The notes: generated by a model from the sequence alone, not told the origin. A stretch of DNA of 7,083 nt from Desulfuromonadales bacterium (GCA_030614505.1 JAUWTX010000107.1:1-7083); one strand, 5' to 3'. Positions 1-5,914 are shown, counted from the stretch's first letter. A program made the numbers and translations.

Positions 1-233
1 ACAGCCTAGAAGATATGATTGAGTTTGAAAAAGATACCGATGCTCTCGACCCTGCCATTTCAACTCTTCGCGTCATTATGGATCAGAATAATTTAGCCTA
101 TGCGGATCTAAAAGAGGAGATAGGTTCAAAGTCTCTTGTTTCTCAAATTATCAATGGCAACAGAAGCTTAACAAAGGACCACATTAGAAAACTGTCGGAC
201 CGTTTCCACGTCAGTCCGGGATTATTCTTTTAA
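1..233 (+). CDS. HigA-type antitoxin, C-terminal part (5' end outside window)
   Basis: The C-terminal part of a small helix-turn-helix protein resembling COG5499/HigA-type antitoxins, which neutralise a partner toxin and bind their own promoter. The first in-frame Met is at base 15, but four codons upstream (S-L-E-D) are also open to the window edge and no Shine-Dalgarno sequence is visible, so the real start is probably further left. Counting from that Met, residues 11-22 (LDPAISTLRVIM) match the segment that leads into the HTH in this family. Residues about 27-50 form the XRE-like HTH (DLKEEIGSKSLVSQIINGNR), followed by SLTKDHIRKLSDRFHVSPGLFF, the usual last helices. These antitoxins are normally about 110-140 residues, so roughly a third to a half is missing. 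A toxin gene, if present, would lie upstream of the window. A stand-alone XRE regulator is the alternative. Confidence 0.75.
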   Translation, partial: SLEDMIEFEKDTDALDPAISTLRVIMDQNNLAYADLKEEIGSKSLVSQIINGNRSLTKDHIRKLSDRFHVSPGLFF

Positions 234-327
234 ATCACTTCGGGTTGTATTTCTGTTTGACAGACGAGGTCTCGTAAGTGTAAGATTTAATTCGATTTTT
301 TGACGTTTCTGACTTGTGTACTGCAAC

Positions 328-333
328 GAAGGG
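328..333 (+). promoter_or_regulatory. Ribosome binding site deciding a GTG start
   Basis: GAAGGG lies 8 bases before GTG at 342 and 5 bases before GTG at 339. The earlier in-frame TTG at 300 has no purine-rich sequence before it. This favours 342 (or 339) as the start of the following nuclease gene. Confidence 0.6.
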
Positions 334-341
334 CGGGTGTG

Positions 342-1841
342 GTGAATTCTTCTGGGAATGCAGGTCTCAGCAAATCACTGATCCTCAAAGGGATGCAATG
401 TCCCAAAGCGCTCTATCTCGCCAAAAATCCTCCAGCGTTTGAACTCCCGCTACAGCCTGATCTAGAAGAGAAATTCCGGTTTGGCAACGAAGTCGGCTTG
501 CTGGCCCAACAGCTTTTCCCCGGTGGCACAGAAGTCCCTTTCCATGGTTTGAGTGTTTCTCAACAGGTCGAGCAGACCAGGCAGCTTATGGATGCCGGTG
601 TGCAAGTCATCTATGAGGCGTCATTCGCTTTTGATGGCATCTTCGTCAAGGTCGATATTCTAGTGCGTGAAGCCAAGGGTGGTAACGGCGCGTGGCAGAT
701 CCATGAAGTAAAGATGGGAACCGCGACTAAAGAGGTCAACCTCGATGATGTGGCGATCCAGTATTACGTCCTTTCTAACTGCGGTCTTGCCATCTCCTCA
801 GCCTATCTGGTGCATATCAACAACCAGTACGTGCGACATGGTGAGATCGATGTGCAGCAGCTCTTTGCCAGCGACGATGTCACCGCAGAAGCGCTGGAAC
901 GCCAAATCGGGTTGCTGGAACTGATCGCAGGTCAGCGGCAGACCCTGGGCGGCAACGAGCCGCAGGTTGAAATCGGCCCGCACTGCAAGGCACCTTACGA
1001 ATGCGACTATATTCCTTACTGCTGGCAGCATATTCCCAAAAACTCGGTCTTCGATCTTAAGGGGCGCGGCATTAACAAGTTCGACTATTACAACCGGGGC
1101 CTCATCAAGTTCGAAGACCTGTCGCTCGATCAATTGAATGCTGCACAGCGCGGCCAGGTGGAAGCGACCCTGAACCAGCAGGATACGATCAACCTGGATG
1201 GCATCAAAGCCTTCCTCGATACTCTCTGGTATCCGATTTGCCATCTCGATTTCGAAACCTTTGATACGCCCATCCCCCCATTTGACGGTAACCGCCCGTA
1301 CCAGAAGATTCCTTTCCAGTATTCACTGCATATTCAGCAGAGTGCCGGGGCCGAGCCGGTGCATACCGAGTACCTGGTGGAGCCGGGCCATGATCCTCGT
1401 CGGGAGCTTGCCGAGCGGTTGCTGGCAGAGATTCCTGAAGATGCTTGTGTGCTTACCTACAATCAGACCTTCGAGAAGGGTGTGTTGAGAAATCTTGCCG
1501 AACTCTTCCCCGATCTGGCTGCTGCGCTTCTTGCGCGGGTTGAGAATGTGCGTGATCTGATGGTGCCGTTTCGCAAGCGGGATCTTTATCGCTGGCAGAT
1601 GCGCGGTTCTTATTCGATCAAGGCGGTGTTGCCTGCCCTGGTGCCGGATCTTTCGTATGACGGCATGGATGTCGCTGATGGCATGGCGGCGATGCGGGCT
1701 TATCATGAGATGTGTGCGCTGGTTGATCCGGTGGCGCTTGCTGAATTGCGGCGGGGGTTGTTGGAGTATTGTCGGTTGGATACTTTGGCGATGGTTCGGA
1801 TTTTGGGGGAGTTGGAGCGGCTTGAGGTTTCTGGAAGTTAA
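342..1841 (+). CDS. DUF2779-type protein: Cas4/RecB-like nuclease fused to DEDD exonuclease fold
   Basis: An intact 499-residue protein that I recognise as a DUF2779-type protein of unknown physiological role. The start is set at GTG 342 because of the ribosome binding site; the frame stays open to TTG 300. The N-terminal half looks like a PD-(D/E)XK nuclease of the Cas4/RecB class: Asp105 in VKVDILV, Glu122-x-Lys124 in IHEVKMG, then Gln139 in a QYYVL helix. Four cysteines (Cys20 in QCPKAL, and Cys214, Cys220 and Cys226) have the split arrangement that holds a [4Fe-4S] cluster in Cas4 and AddB. The C-terminal half looks RNase H-like: Asp302-x-Glu304 in HLDFETF, NQTFEKG at 373-379, Asp404 in VRDLMVPF, and Tyr476-x3-Asp480 in YCRLDTL, which resembles the DEDDy exonuclease type. 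The second motif has Glu where Asp is usual. No signal peptide or membrane segment, so probably cytosolic. It follows the antitoxin gene by 108 bases. Nuclease activity is inferred from motifs only; a DNA-repair or defence role is possible. Confidence 0.85.
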   Translation: MNSSGNAGLSKSLILKGMQCPKALYLAKNPPAFELPLQPDLEEKFRFGNEVGLLAQQLFPGGTEVPFHGLSVSQQVEQTRQLMDAGVQVIYEASFAFDGIFVKVDILVREAKGGNGAWQIHEVKMGTATKEVNLDDVAIQYYVLSNCGLAISSAYLVHINNQYVRHGEIDVQQLFASDDVTAEALERQIGLLELIAGQRQTLGGNEPQVEIGPHCKAPYECDYIPYCWQHIPKNSVFDLKGRGINKFDYYNRGLIKFEDLSLDQLNAAQRGQVEATLNQQDTINLDGIKAFLDTLWYPICHLDFETFDTPIPPFDGNRPYQKIPFQYSLHIQQSAGAEPVHTEYLVEPGHDPRRELAERLLAEIPEDACVLTYNQTFEKGVLRNLAELFPDLAAALLARVENVRDLMVPFRKRDLYRWQMRGSYSIKAVLPALVPDLSYDGMDVADGMAAMRAYHEMCALVDPVALAELRRGLLEYCRLDTLAMVRILGELERLEVSGS

Positions 1842-1871
1842 AATGATGGAGCTGTCTTAAGCGTAAAACTA

Positions 1872-1956
1872 TTTAGCTTCGTGATTACTTCATGATTAGA
1901 GGCTGATTTCTTGGATTTTAAATAAGGGAAAATCGAGAGGTAATCGTGAAGCTAAA
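1872..1956 (+). repeat. Long imperfect inverted repeat, possible structured RNA
   Basis: Bases 1872-1891 can pair with 1937-1956 over 20 positions in the + strand transcript, with G-U pairs at 1881/1947, 1882/1946 and 1889/1939. The 45-base loop can form an inner 6-bp stem (1914-1919 with 1929-1934). No U-run follows the stem, so this is not a standard terminator. It lies 31 bases after the nuclease stop codon and could be a 3' UTR structure, a small RNA or a relic of a small mobile repeat. Confidence 0.5.
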
Positions 1957-1984
1957 AAGATTATTTGGGGGATTTGGAAAATAT

Positions 1985-2005
1985 TAATCGATTTAAAATC
2001 GGTTA
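1985..2005. repeat. Imperfect AT-rich palindrome
   Basis: TAATCGATTT is matched across a single central base (1995) by AAATCGGTTA, ten-base arms with one mismatch (1988/2002). It lies just before the stronger palindrome at 2012-2042 and may be part of the same control region, but AT-rich sequence makes chance likely. Confidence 0.3.
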
Positions 2006-2011
2006 CTTACC

Positions 2012-2042
2012 ATTTTGAGGTGCCAATTTGGCACCTCAAAAT
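2012..2042. promoter_or_regulatory. Perfect 31-bp palindrome upstream of the ORF6N gene, candidate operator
   Basis: ATTTTGAGGTGCCAA is followed by one central T (2027) and then its exact reverse complement: 15-base arms without mismatch. It ends 35 bases before the ORF6N start codon. T-runs lie on the outer left and A-runs on the outer right of the + strand, the reverse of the A-tract/hairpin/T-tract order of an intrinsic terminator. The single-base centre suits a dimeric protein-binding site better than an RNA hairpin. TTGGCA at 2028-2033 resembles a -35 box but no good -10 box follows at the right distance. The operator role is inferred. Confidence 0.5.
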
Positions 2043-2065
2043 TGATGAAATGTATCCATGTATTC

Positions 2066-2073
2066 AAGGAGGG
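2066..2073 (+). promoter_or_regulatory. Strong ribosome binding site setting the ORF6N start
   Basis: AAGGAGGG ends four bases before ATG 2078. It rules out the longer in-frame extension from TTG 2015, which would put coding sequence through the 31-bp palindrome. Confidence 0.8.
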
Positions 2074-2077
2074 AAAA

Positions 2078-2605
2078 ATGACACAGATTGATTTAATTCG
2101 TGTGGAATGTTCGATTCGTATCATTCGGGGAGATAAGGTTATTCTGGATCAGGATCTTGCCGAACTCTACGGTGTAGAAAACAAGCAGTTGATCCGTTCT
2201 GTGAAGAGGAACCTTGATAGGTTCCCTGCTGATTTCATGTTTCAGCTTACAAATCAGGAGTTTAGCGTTTCTCGGTCGCAAATTGCGACCGCAAAAATTG
2301 GTCGAGGTGGCAGACGCACACCGCCTTATGCATTCTCGGAGCAAGGTGTGGCGATGCTCTCCAGTGTTTTGCATAGTCCGCGTGCGGTTCAGGTCAATAT
2401 AGAGATCATGAGAGCTTTTGTGCGCTTGCGCAGGATGCTTGCTTCAATTGCTGAGTTAGCTGAACAGCTTGAGTCGTTGGAACAGAAGTACGATGATCAG
2501 TTTCGGGTGGTATTTGATGCTATCCGGCAGTTGATGAGTTCGGATGCTGTAGAGAAGGAGTCGATTGGGTTTAAGGTGAAAGAGCCCACTGGAGCTTATC
2601 GGTAG
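2078..2605 (+). CDS. ORF6N-domain DNA-binding protein
   Basis: A 175-residue protein of the ORF6N family, common in phages and in accessory parts of bacterial chromosomes; the domain is thought to bind DNA and occurs with phage antirepressor-type proteins. Residues about 8-92 carry the domain: IRGDKVILDQDLAELYGV (16-33), VKRNLDRFPADFMFQLT (42-58) and the very conserved RRTPPYAFSEQGVAMLSSVL (79-98), then NIEIMRAFVRLR (107-118). Residues about 120-153 (heptad-like leucines, EQLESLEQKYDDQF) suggest a coiled coil for oligomerisation. The tail ends IGFKVKEPTGAYR. ATG 2078 was chosen for its strong ribosome binding site. The length is normal for chromosomal members. The region around residues 66-71 is encoded by a perfect 17-bp palindrome. 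The last 17 codons are duplicated at 3655-3708. No phage structural or integrase genes are nearby, so a whole prophage is not supported. Confidence 0.9.
   Translation: MTQIDLIRVECSIRIIRGDKVILDQDLAELYGVENKQLIRSVKRNLDRFPADFMFQLTNQEFSVSRSQIATAKIGRGGRRTPPYAFSEQGVAMLSSVLHSPRAVQVNIEIMRAFVRLRRMLASIAELAEQLESLEQKYDDQFRVVFDAIRQLMSSDAVEKESIGFKVKEPTGAYR
2274..2290. repeat. Perfect 17-bp palindrome inside the ORF6N gene
   Basis: GGTCGCAA, central A, TTGCGACC. Read on the - strand it is GGTCGCAATTTGCGACC, which matches the core of the upstream palindrome (GGTGCCAATTTGGCACC, 2019-2035) at 13 of 17 positions. It may be a second, intragenic operator or simply a consequence of the encoded residues. Confidence 0.45.
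2552..2578 (+). repeat. Direct repeat copy 1 (ORF6N gene 3' end)
   Basis: Twenty-seven bases coding for EKESIGFKV are identical to 3655-3681. Similarity continues more weakly to both stop codons (16 of the next 27 bases), and both copies are followed at a comparable distance (86 and 93 bases from repeat start) by TGACCCC. Confidence 0.9.
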
Positions 2606-2653
2606 GTAGTAGTGTTAAGTTTGCAACATTGCAATCTTGACCCCGCTATTCTT

Positions 2654-2661
2654 GGACGAGG
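2654..2661 (+). promoter_or_regulatory. Ribosome binding site setting the haem protein start
   Basis: GGACGAGG ends five bases before ATG 2667. The ATG start gives an N-terminus that is a proper signal peptide, so the upstream in-frame TTG 2637 is disfavoured. Confidence 0.6.
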
Positions 2662-2666
2662 CTTTA

Positions 2667-3581
2667 ATGATCAATACCCGTTTGACCAAATTATTGATTA
2701 TCATCTCGATGATCAGCCTGTTCATTGTCGCACCTCTCTGTGCGACTGAAGAGTACTCTGAGAGCACCGGGCGGGACTGTGCCGCTTGTCATATCGATCC
2801 CGCCGGTGGTGGGGAATTAACCGAAGCGGGCCAAGGTTACGAAACCTTCCTGATGGAGCCCGGTTCCGCTGCCGAGGGTGACGGTTTCTCCCTGTTCATA
2901 TTACTGGTGGGCTACCTGCATATACTCTTCGGAATCTTCTGGTTCGGCACCATCCTCTATATCCACCTGGTTCTCAAACCTGCTTATGCTTCACGCGGCC
3001 TGCCGCGCAGCGAAGTGAAGTTGGGTCTGGCTTCGATGGTTGTCATGGCCGTCACCGGTGCGATCCTCACCGCATACCGCGTGCCGTCGCTGGAATTTCT
3101 CACCACCACGCGGTTTGGTATCCTCCTTTCGATCAAAATCGGCCTCTTTCTGCTCATGGTGAGTACCGGCCTGTTTGCCGTGTTTGTTATCGGTCCGCGC
3201 ATGCGCAGGAAAAAAGCGGAGCTCTCTTTGAAGAAGGAGGGCGATTTATCCCTTGCCGAACTTGGCCAGTATGATGGTCAGGAGGGCCGCCCTGCTTATA
3301 TCGCCTTTCGTGGCACGATTTACGATATCAGTGAGAGCAGGCTCTGGAAGAATGGCAACCATATGGGACGCCACCCATCCGGAGTTGATTTAACCGAAGT
3401 CTTAAGTCAGGCGCCTCATGGTGATGACAAGGTGATGGCGATGCCCAGAGTTGGGAACCTGTTGGAGGAGAAGAAACCGACCCTTACTCCGCCGCAGAAG
3501 GTCTTCTATTTTATGGCTTACGCGAACCTTGTGTTGGTGTTGCTGATTGTTTTGGTTTTGGCGCTTTGGAAGTGGCTTTAG
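2667..3581 (+). CDS. Membrane haem protein: CxxCH + CopD-like + cytochrome b5-like domains
   Basis: A 304-residue membrane protein with three apparent redox parts. Residues 1-26 form a signal peptide or anchor (INTRLTK, a hydrophobic stretch at 9-25, possible cleavage after Ala26). CAACH at 38-42 is a covalent c-type haem motif, followed by IDPAGGGELTEAG. Three membrane segments at about 76-102, 119-137 and 151-176 resemble the CopD-like fold, with His85 and His100 in the first as possible haem b ligands. Residues about 194-265 resemble a cytochrome b5-like haem-binding domain: LAELGQYDGQEGRPAYIAFRG, then YDIS, LW, His236 in HPSG and His251 in APHG as probable axial ligands. A last membrane segment spans about 280-303. 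Basic residues after segments 1 and 3 (RGLPRSEVK, RMRRKK) suggest the b5 domain faces the cytoplasm and the CxxCH the periplasm, so electrons might cross the membrane; this is inference. It begins 62 bases after the ORF6N stop, between the two direct repeats. The physiological partner is unknown. Confidence 0.85.
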   Translation: MINTRLTKLLIIISMISLFIVAPLCATEEYSESTGRDCAACHIDPAGGGELTEAGQGYETFLMEPGSAAEGDGFSLFILLVGYLHILFGIFWFGTILYIHLVLKPAYASRGLPRSEVKLGLASMVVMAVTGAILTAYRVPSLEFLTTTRFGILLSIKIGLFLLMVSTGLFAVFVIGPRMRRKKAELSLKKEGDLSLAELGQYDGQEGRPAYIAFRGTIYDISESRLWKNGNHMGRHPSGVDLTEVLSQAPHGDDKVMAMPRVGNLLEEKKPTLTPPQKVFYFMAYANLVLVLLIVLVLALWKWL

Positions 3582-3654
3582 GGATGGGGATGCTTACGCA
3601 TACCTGTTACCCCAACATGGTCAATATTAGAATAGGTATTGTGTCCCCCGATTC

Positions 3655-3681
3655 GAGAAGGAGTCGATTGGGTTTAAGGTG
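3655..3681 (+). repeat. Direct repeat copy 2
   Basis: Identical over 27 bases to 2552-2578; the two copies are 1,103 bases apart (start to start) in the same orientation and bracket the membrane haem protein gene. Confidence 0.9.
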
Positions 3682-3708
3682 GAAGAAGAGGTGGGTGCTT
3701 ATCACTAA
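3655..3708 (+). pseudogene. Remnant of an ORF6N gene 3' end
   Basis: Seventeen codons and a stop read EKESIGFKVEEEVGAYH, matching the tail of the intact ORF6N protein (EKESIGFKVKEPTGAYR) at 13 of 17 residues and 43 of 54 bases through the variable end, with no length change. Nothing upstream in this frame resembles the rest of an ORF6N protein, so only the tail remains. The differing last nine codons suggest it came from a related but distinct ORF6N gene, or diverged after duplication. Confidence 0.7.
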
Positions 3709-3792
3709 CGATAAAGGGTTTTGTCTTGAAAGTCTGTTTGTCAAGCCTGACCCCTTTTGCTGCGTTTTGTTTGTGAAAAGTTGCTGGTTCTT

Positions 3793-3844
3793 GGGGACAC
3801 TTACCGGGGGCAGGGATTAGTGACAGGGACGTGTAAGTGTCACC
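3793..3844. repeat. Imperfect inverted repeat GGGGACACTTAC / GTAAGTGTCACC
   Basis: Bases 3793-3804 pair with 3833-3844 at 11 of 12 positions around a 28-base spacer. The GGGACACTTAC form recalls short repeats that I associate with REP-type elements and Y1 transposase neighbourhoods in deltaproteobacteria; this is recollection, not a search. No transposase gene is present here. Confidence 0.5.
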
Positions 3845-3895
3845 TTTGCTCTTGATTGACTAATACTACTTTTAGCGGGCGAAATCGTGCCGCTT

Positions 3896-5914
3896 CTAAA
3901 CAAATTTGCGCGGGATGGTTTTCTCCCAGCTTTTGCAGTAGACGCGGAATCCTGCTTCGTAGGCATCGAGGTCGGCCCGCAGGTAAAAGTTCTCTGCGTC
4001 AGATTGCATCACGGTGCGGGTCACTGTCCTGATGTGCCAATCACCCCGTCGGAGACCACGCTTGCTGATGACTTCACCGCAGACCGAATCAAAATCGTCG
4101 CCCTGGAAAGTGTAGCGTTCCAGGACGTACTTTTCCATCTCGAGATCGATCTCCTTAATCTGCACCACCGCTTCGTCTTTGACGACCTCCAAGGTAGAAA
4201 TGTCGTGTTCGAGATCGCGGATAACCCTCCAGTTACGATCTGTCGTGCCTAGCTGTCTGGTTGGCGGAACGAACGCCGATTCCGGTGCCCCGAATAGTTT
4301 AACCTGCTCGTTATGGTTGACGGCGCGAACCGGCATGATCAGCTGACTGGCCCCGGTCAGGATATGGAGGCAGACGGGACGTGGCGGCGGCCAGGCCAGC
4401 GGCCAGTAAGAGGTTGATATGGCAATCCGGAAGCGATGCTCGGCCGGGAAGGTCTGGGCGATGTCGTTGAGTTTAACCTGGACCCGGTATTGTTGCCCCG
4501 GTTGGAGTGCTTCAGGGTGCTCATGACTCTGCCGATGGCACAGGTTGAGGATGCCGTAGGTGACCCGCGTCGCCTTGTCGTCGGGCGCGATGTCTGCCAG
4601 GCGGACTGCGACCATGGCGACCGGCTGATCCGCAGTAAGAACCAACTCGACCAGCGGTTGGCCGAGGATCTCCATGGTTTCTTCCAGTGGCTCACTGTCG
4701 AAGACCAGCGCGCCACCATCTTCCTGACGTTGGTCGTGGGGCAGGTCCGGTGTCGCGCTGTAGGAACACCATTTGCCGGCGAACAGGCCAACACTTAAGG
4801 GCGAGCGAATGGTTTCGATCACTTCGGGGGCATGGCCGAAACCAGGAATGATGCCGCGCCAGCCGAGTGTGAAAGGTTTTGCTGTGATGTTCGCTGTTGG
4901 CCAGTTTTGCTCTGCCACCCAACGTCCCGGACGCGTCGCGTAACTGGTCGTCGGTGGCACACTGTCGAGCATGTAAGCGCGCAACATTGGTTCGTCCATG
5001 ATGCCGTTCTCTTCACCTTTGAGCCAGTAATCCCACCAGCGCACGACCTCTTGCAGAAAGCCGATTGCGGGGCCGGGAATGCCATCGTGTGGATAACGAT
5101 GACTCCACGGACCGACCAGGCCGAGACGTGGACAGTCAAGGTGTTCGAGCAGACGGAAGACGGCATTGGTGTAGCCGTCGGCCCAACCGCTGACGGTCAT
5201 CACCGGTGTCTTGATGGCGCTGTGGTCCTCACAGACCGAGCCATGTTTCCAATAGTCATCGCGTTGCTGGTGACGCAGCCAGGTGTCGAGCCAGAGGCCG
5301 CTTTTTTCGAGACGTTCGAACCACATGTCGCGCCAGGCATCACCAACAATTTCCGGGTCGGGCGGCATCGAATTGTAGGCGAACATGACGCTGGCCCACG
5401 ACAGGTTGTCGCCGAGCAGGCAGCCGCCCATGTAGTGCACATCGTCGGCATAGCGGTCATCAGTGGCGGCGACACTGATCACCGCCTGCAGCTCCGGCGG
5501 TTGACGGGCTGCTAATTGCAAGCCGTTGAAGCCTCCCCAGGAGATACCGATGATGCCGACCTTGCCGTTGCACCAGGGTTGAGCCGCCAACCAACTTAAG
5601 ACTACTTCACCATCGGCCAGCTCCTGTTCCAGATATTCATCGGTCAACAGGCCTTCGGAATCGCCGCTGCCGCGCAGGTCAACGCGCATGGAAGCGTAAC
5701 CGTGTCCGGCGTAATAGTGATGATGGCCGGTGTCGCGATGGCGAGTGAAGTCGCGTTTACGGTAAGGAATGTATTCAAAAATTGCCGGTACAGGTTCGCG
5801 CAAACAGCCTTCAGGTAACCAGAGCCGAGCGGCCAGATGGACGCCGTCTGCCATTGGAATCTGGATATTTTCGATGGTCTTGACTTCGCATGGGAAGAAC
5901 TCGATGTGTTTCAT
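3896..5914 (-). CDS. CocE/NonD (peptidase S15-like) family serine hydrolase
   Basis: A 672-residue cytosolic hydrolase of the CocE/NonD type, related to X-Pro dipeptidyl peptidases, cocaine esterase and glutaryl acylases, which cleave ester or amide bonds. The alpha/beta-hydrolase part (about 15-290) opens with IPMADGVHLAARLWLP; Tyr48 in FEYIPYRKRD is placed as the oxyanion-hole tyrosine of this family. Nucleophile Ser125 lies in GISWGG, Asp246 in SGWADGY and His272 in GPWSHRYP, so the triad is complete. DLRGSGDSEG (79-88) is another family signature. Residues about 345-560 form the C-terminal beta-sandwich (ILGQPLVELVLTADQPVAMVAVRLADI, RVTYGILNL, FRIAISTSYWPLAWP). A further tail of roughly 110 residues ends in WEKTIPRKFV. 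No signal peptide is seen. ATG 5914 is fixed by AGGAG six bases upstream and by the abutting stop codon of the ATP-grasp gene, so the two are probably translationally coupled. The substrate cannot be read from the sequence. Confidence 0.92.
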   Translation of the reverse strand: MKHIEFFPCEVKTIENIQIPMADGVHLAARLWLPEGCLREPVPAIFEYIPYRKRDFTRHRDTGHHHYYAGHGYASMRVDLRGSGDSEGLLTDEYLEQELADGEVVLSWLAAQPWCNGKVGIIGISWGGFNGLQLAARQPPELQAVISVAATDDRYADDVHYMGGCLLGDNLSWASVMFAYNSMPPDPEIVGDAWRDMWFERLEKSGLWLDTWLRHQQRDDYWKHGSVCEDHSAIKTPVMTVSGWADGYTNAVFRLLEHLDCPRLGLVGPWSHRYPHDGIPGPAIGFLQEVVRWWDYWLKGEENGIMDEPMLRAYMLDSVPPTTSYATRPGRWVAEQNWPTANITAKPFTLGWRGIIPGFGHAPEVIETIRSPLSVGLFAGKWCSYSATPDLPHDQRQEDGGALVFDSEPLEETMEILGQPLVELVLTADQPVAMVAVRLADIAPDDKATRVTYGILNLCHRQSHEHPEALQPGQQYRVQVKLNDIAQTFPAEHRFRIAISTSYWPLAWPPPRPVCLHILTGASQLIMPVRAVNHNEQVKLFGAPESAFVPPTRQLGTTDRNWRVIRDLEHDISTLEVVKDEAVVQIKEIDLEMEKYVLERYTFQGDDFDSVCGEVISKRGLRRGDWHIRTVTRTVMQSDAENFYLRADLDAYEAGFRVYCKSWEKTIPRKFV

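Larger units (their letters stand above)
3582..3895. other. Gene-free convergent intergenic region with repeat debris
   Basis: The space between two converging genes. It holds the ORF6N gene remnant (3655-3708), a TGACCCC tract at 3748-3754 also seen at 2638-2644, and an inverted repeat at 3793-3844. I see no convincing coding sequence, no intrinsic terminator with a T-run for either gene, and no RNA gene. Confidence 0.7.

Noticed and set aside
264..275. ACGAG-GT-CTCGT as a terminator after the antitoxin gene
   Set aside because: The arms are only five bases with a two-base loop, and no T-run follows directly.
1974..1999. Promoter TTGGAA / TAAAAT before the ORF6N gene
   Set aside because: The spacer is only 14 bases and both boxes are poor matches in an AT-rich stretch.
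2028..2045. Possible sigma-54 promoter (TTGGCAC...)
   Set aside because: The -24 half fits but the bases at -13/-12 are TT instead of GC, and the sequence is accounted for by the palindrome.
2078..2605. A prophage, based on the ORF6N protein
   Set aside because: No integrase, structural or lysis genes are present; ORF6N genes are common on their own in bacterial chromosomes.
3566..3820. 84-codon frame on the + strand
   Set aside because: It starts inside the haem protein gene and runs through the ORF6N remnant out of frame, with no ribosome binding site and no family resemblance.
3874..3894. AGCGG...CCGCT hairpin as terminator of the hydrolase operon
   Set aside because: The stem is short and bulged, and the transcript continues with A-rich sequence, not U, on the - strand.
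4832..5515. Open frame of 227 codons on the + strand
   Set aside because: It lies antisense within the hydrolase gene, whose protein is full-length with clear motifs; the + strand product has no recognisable pattern.
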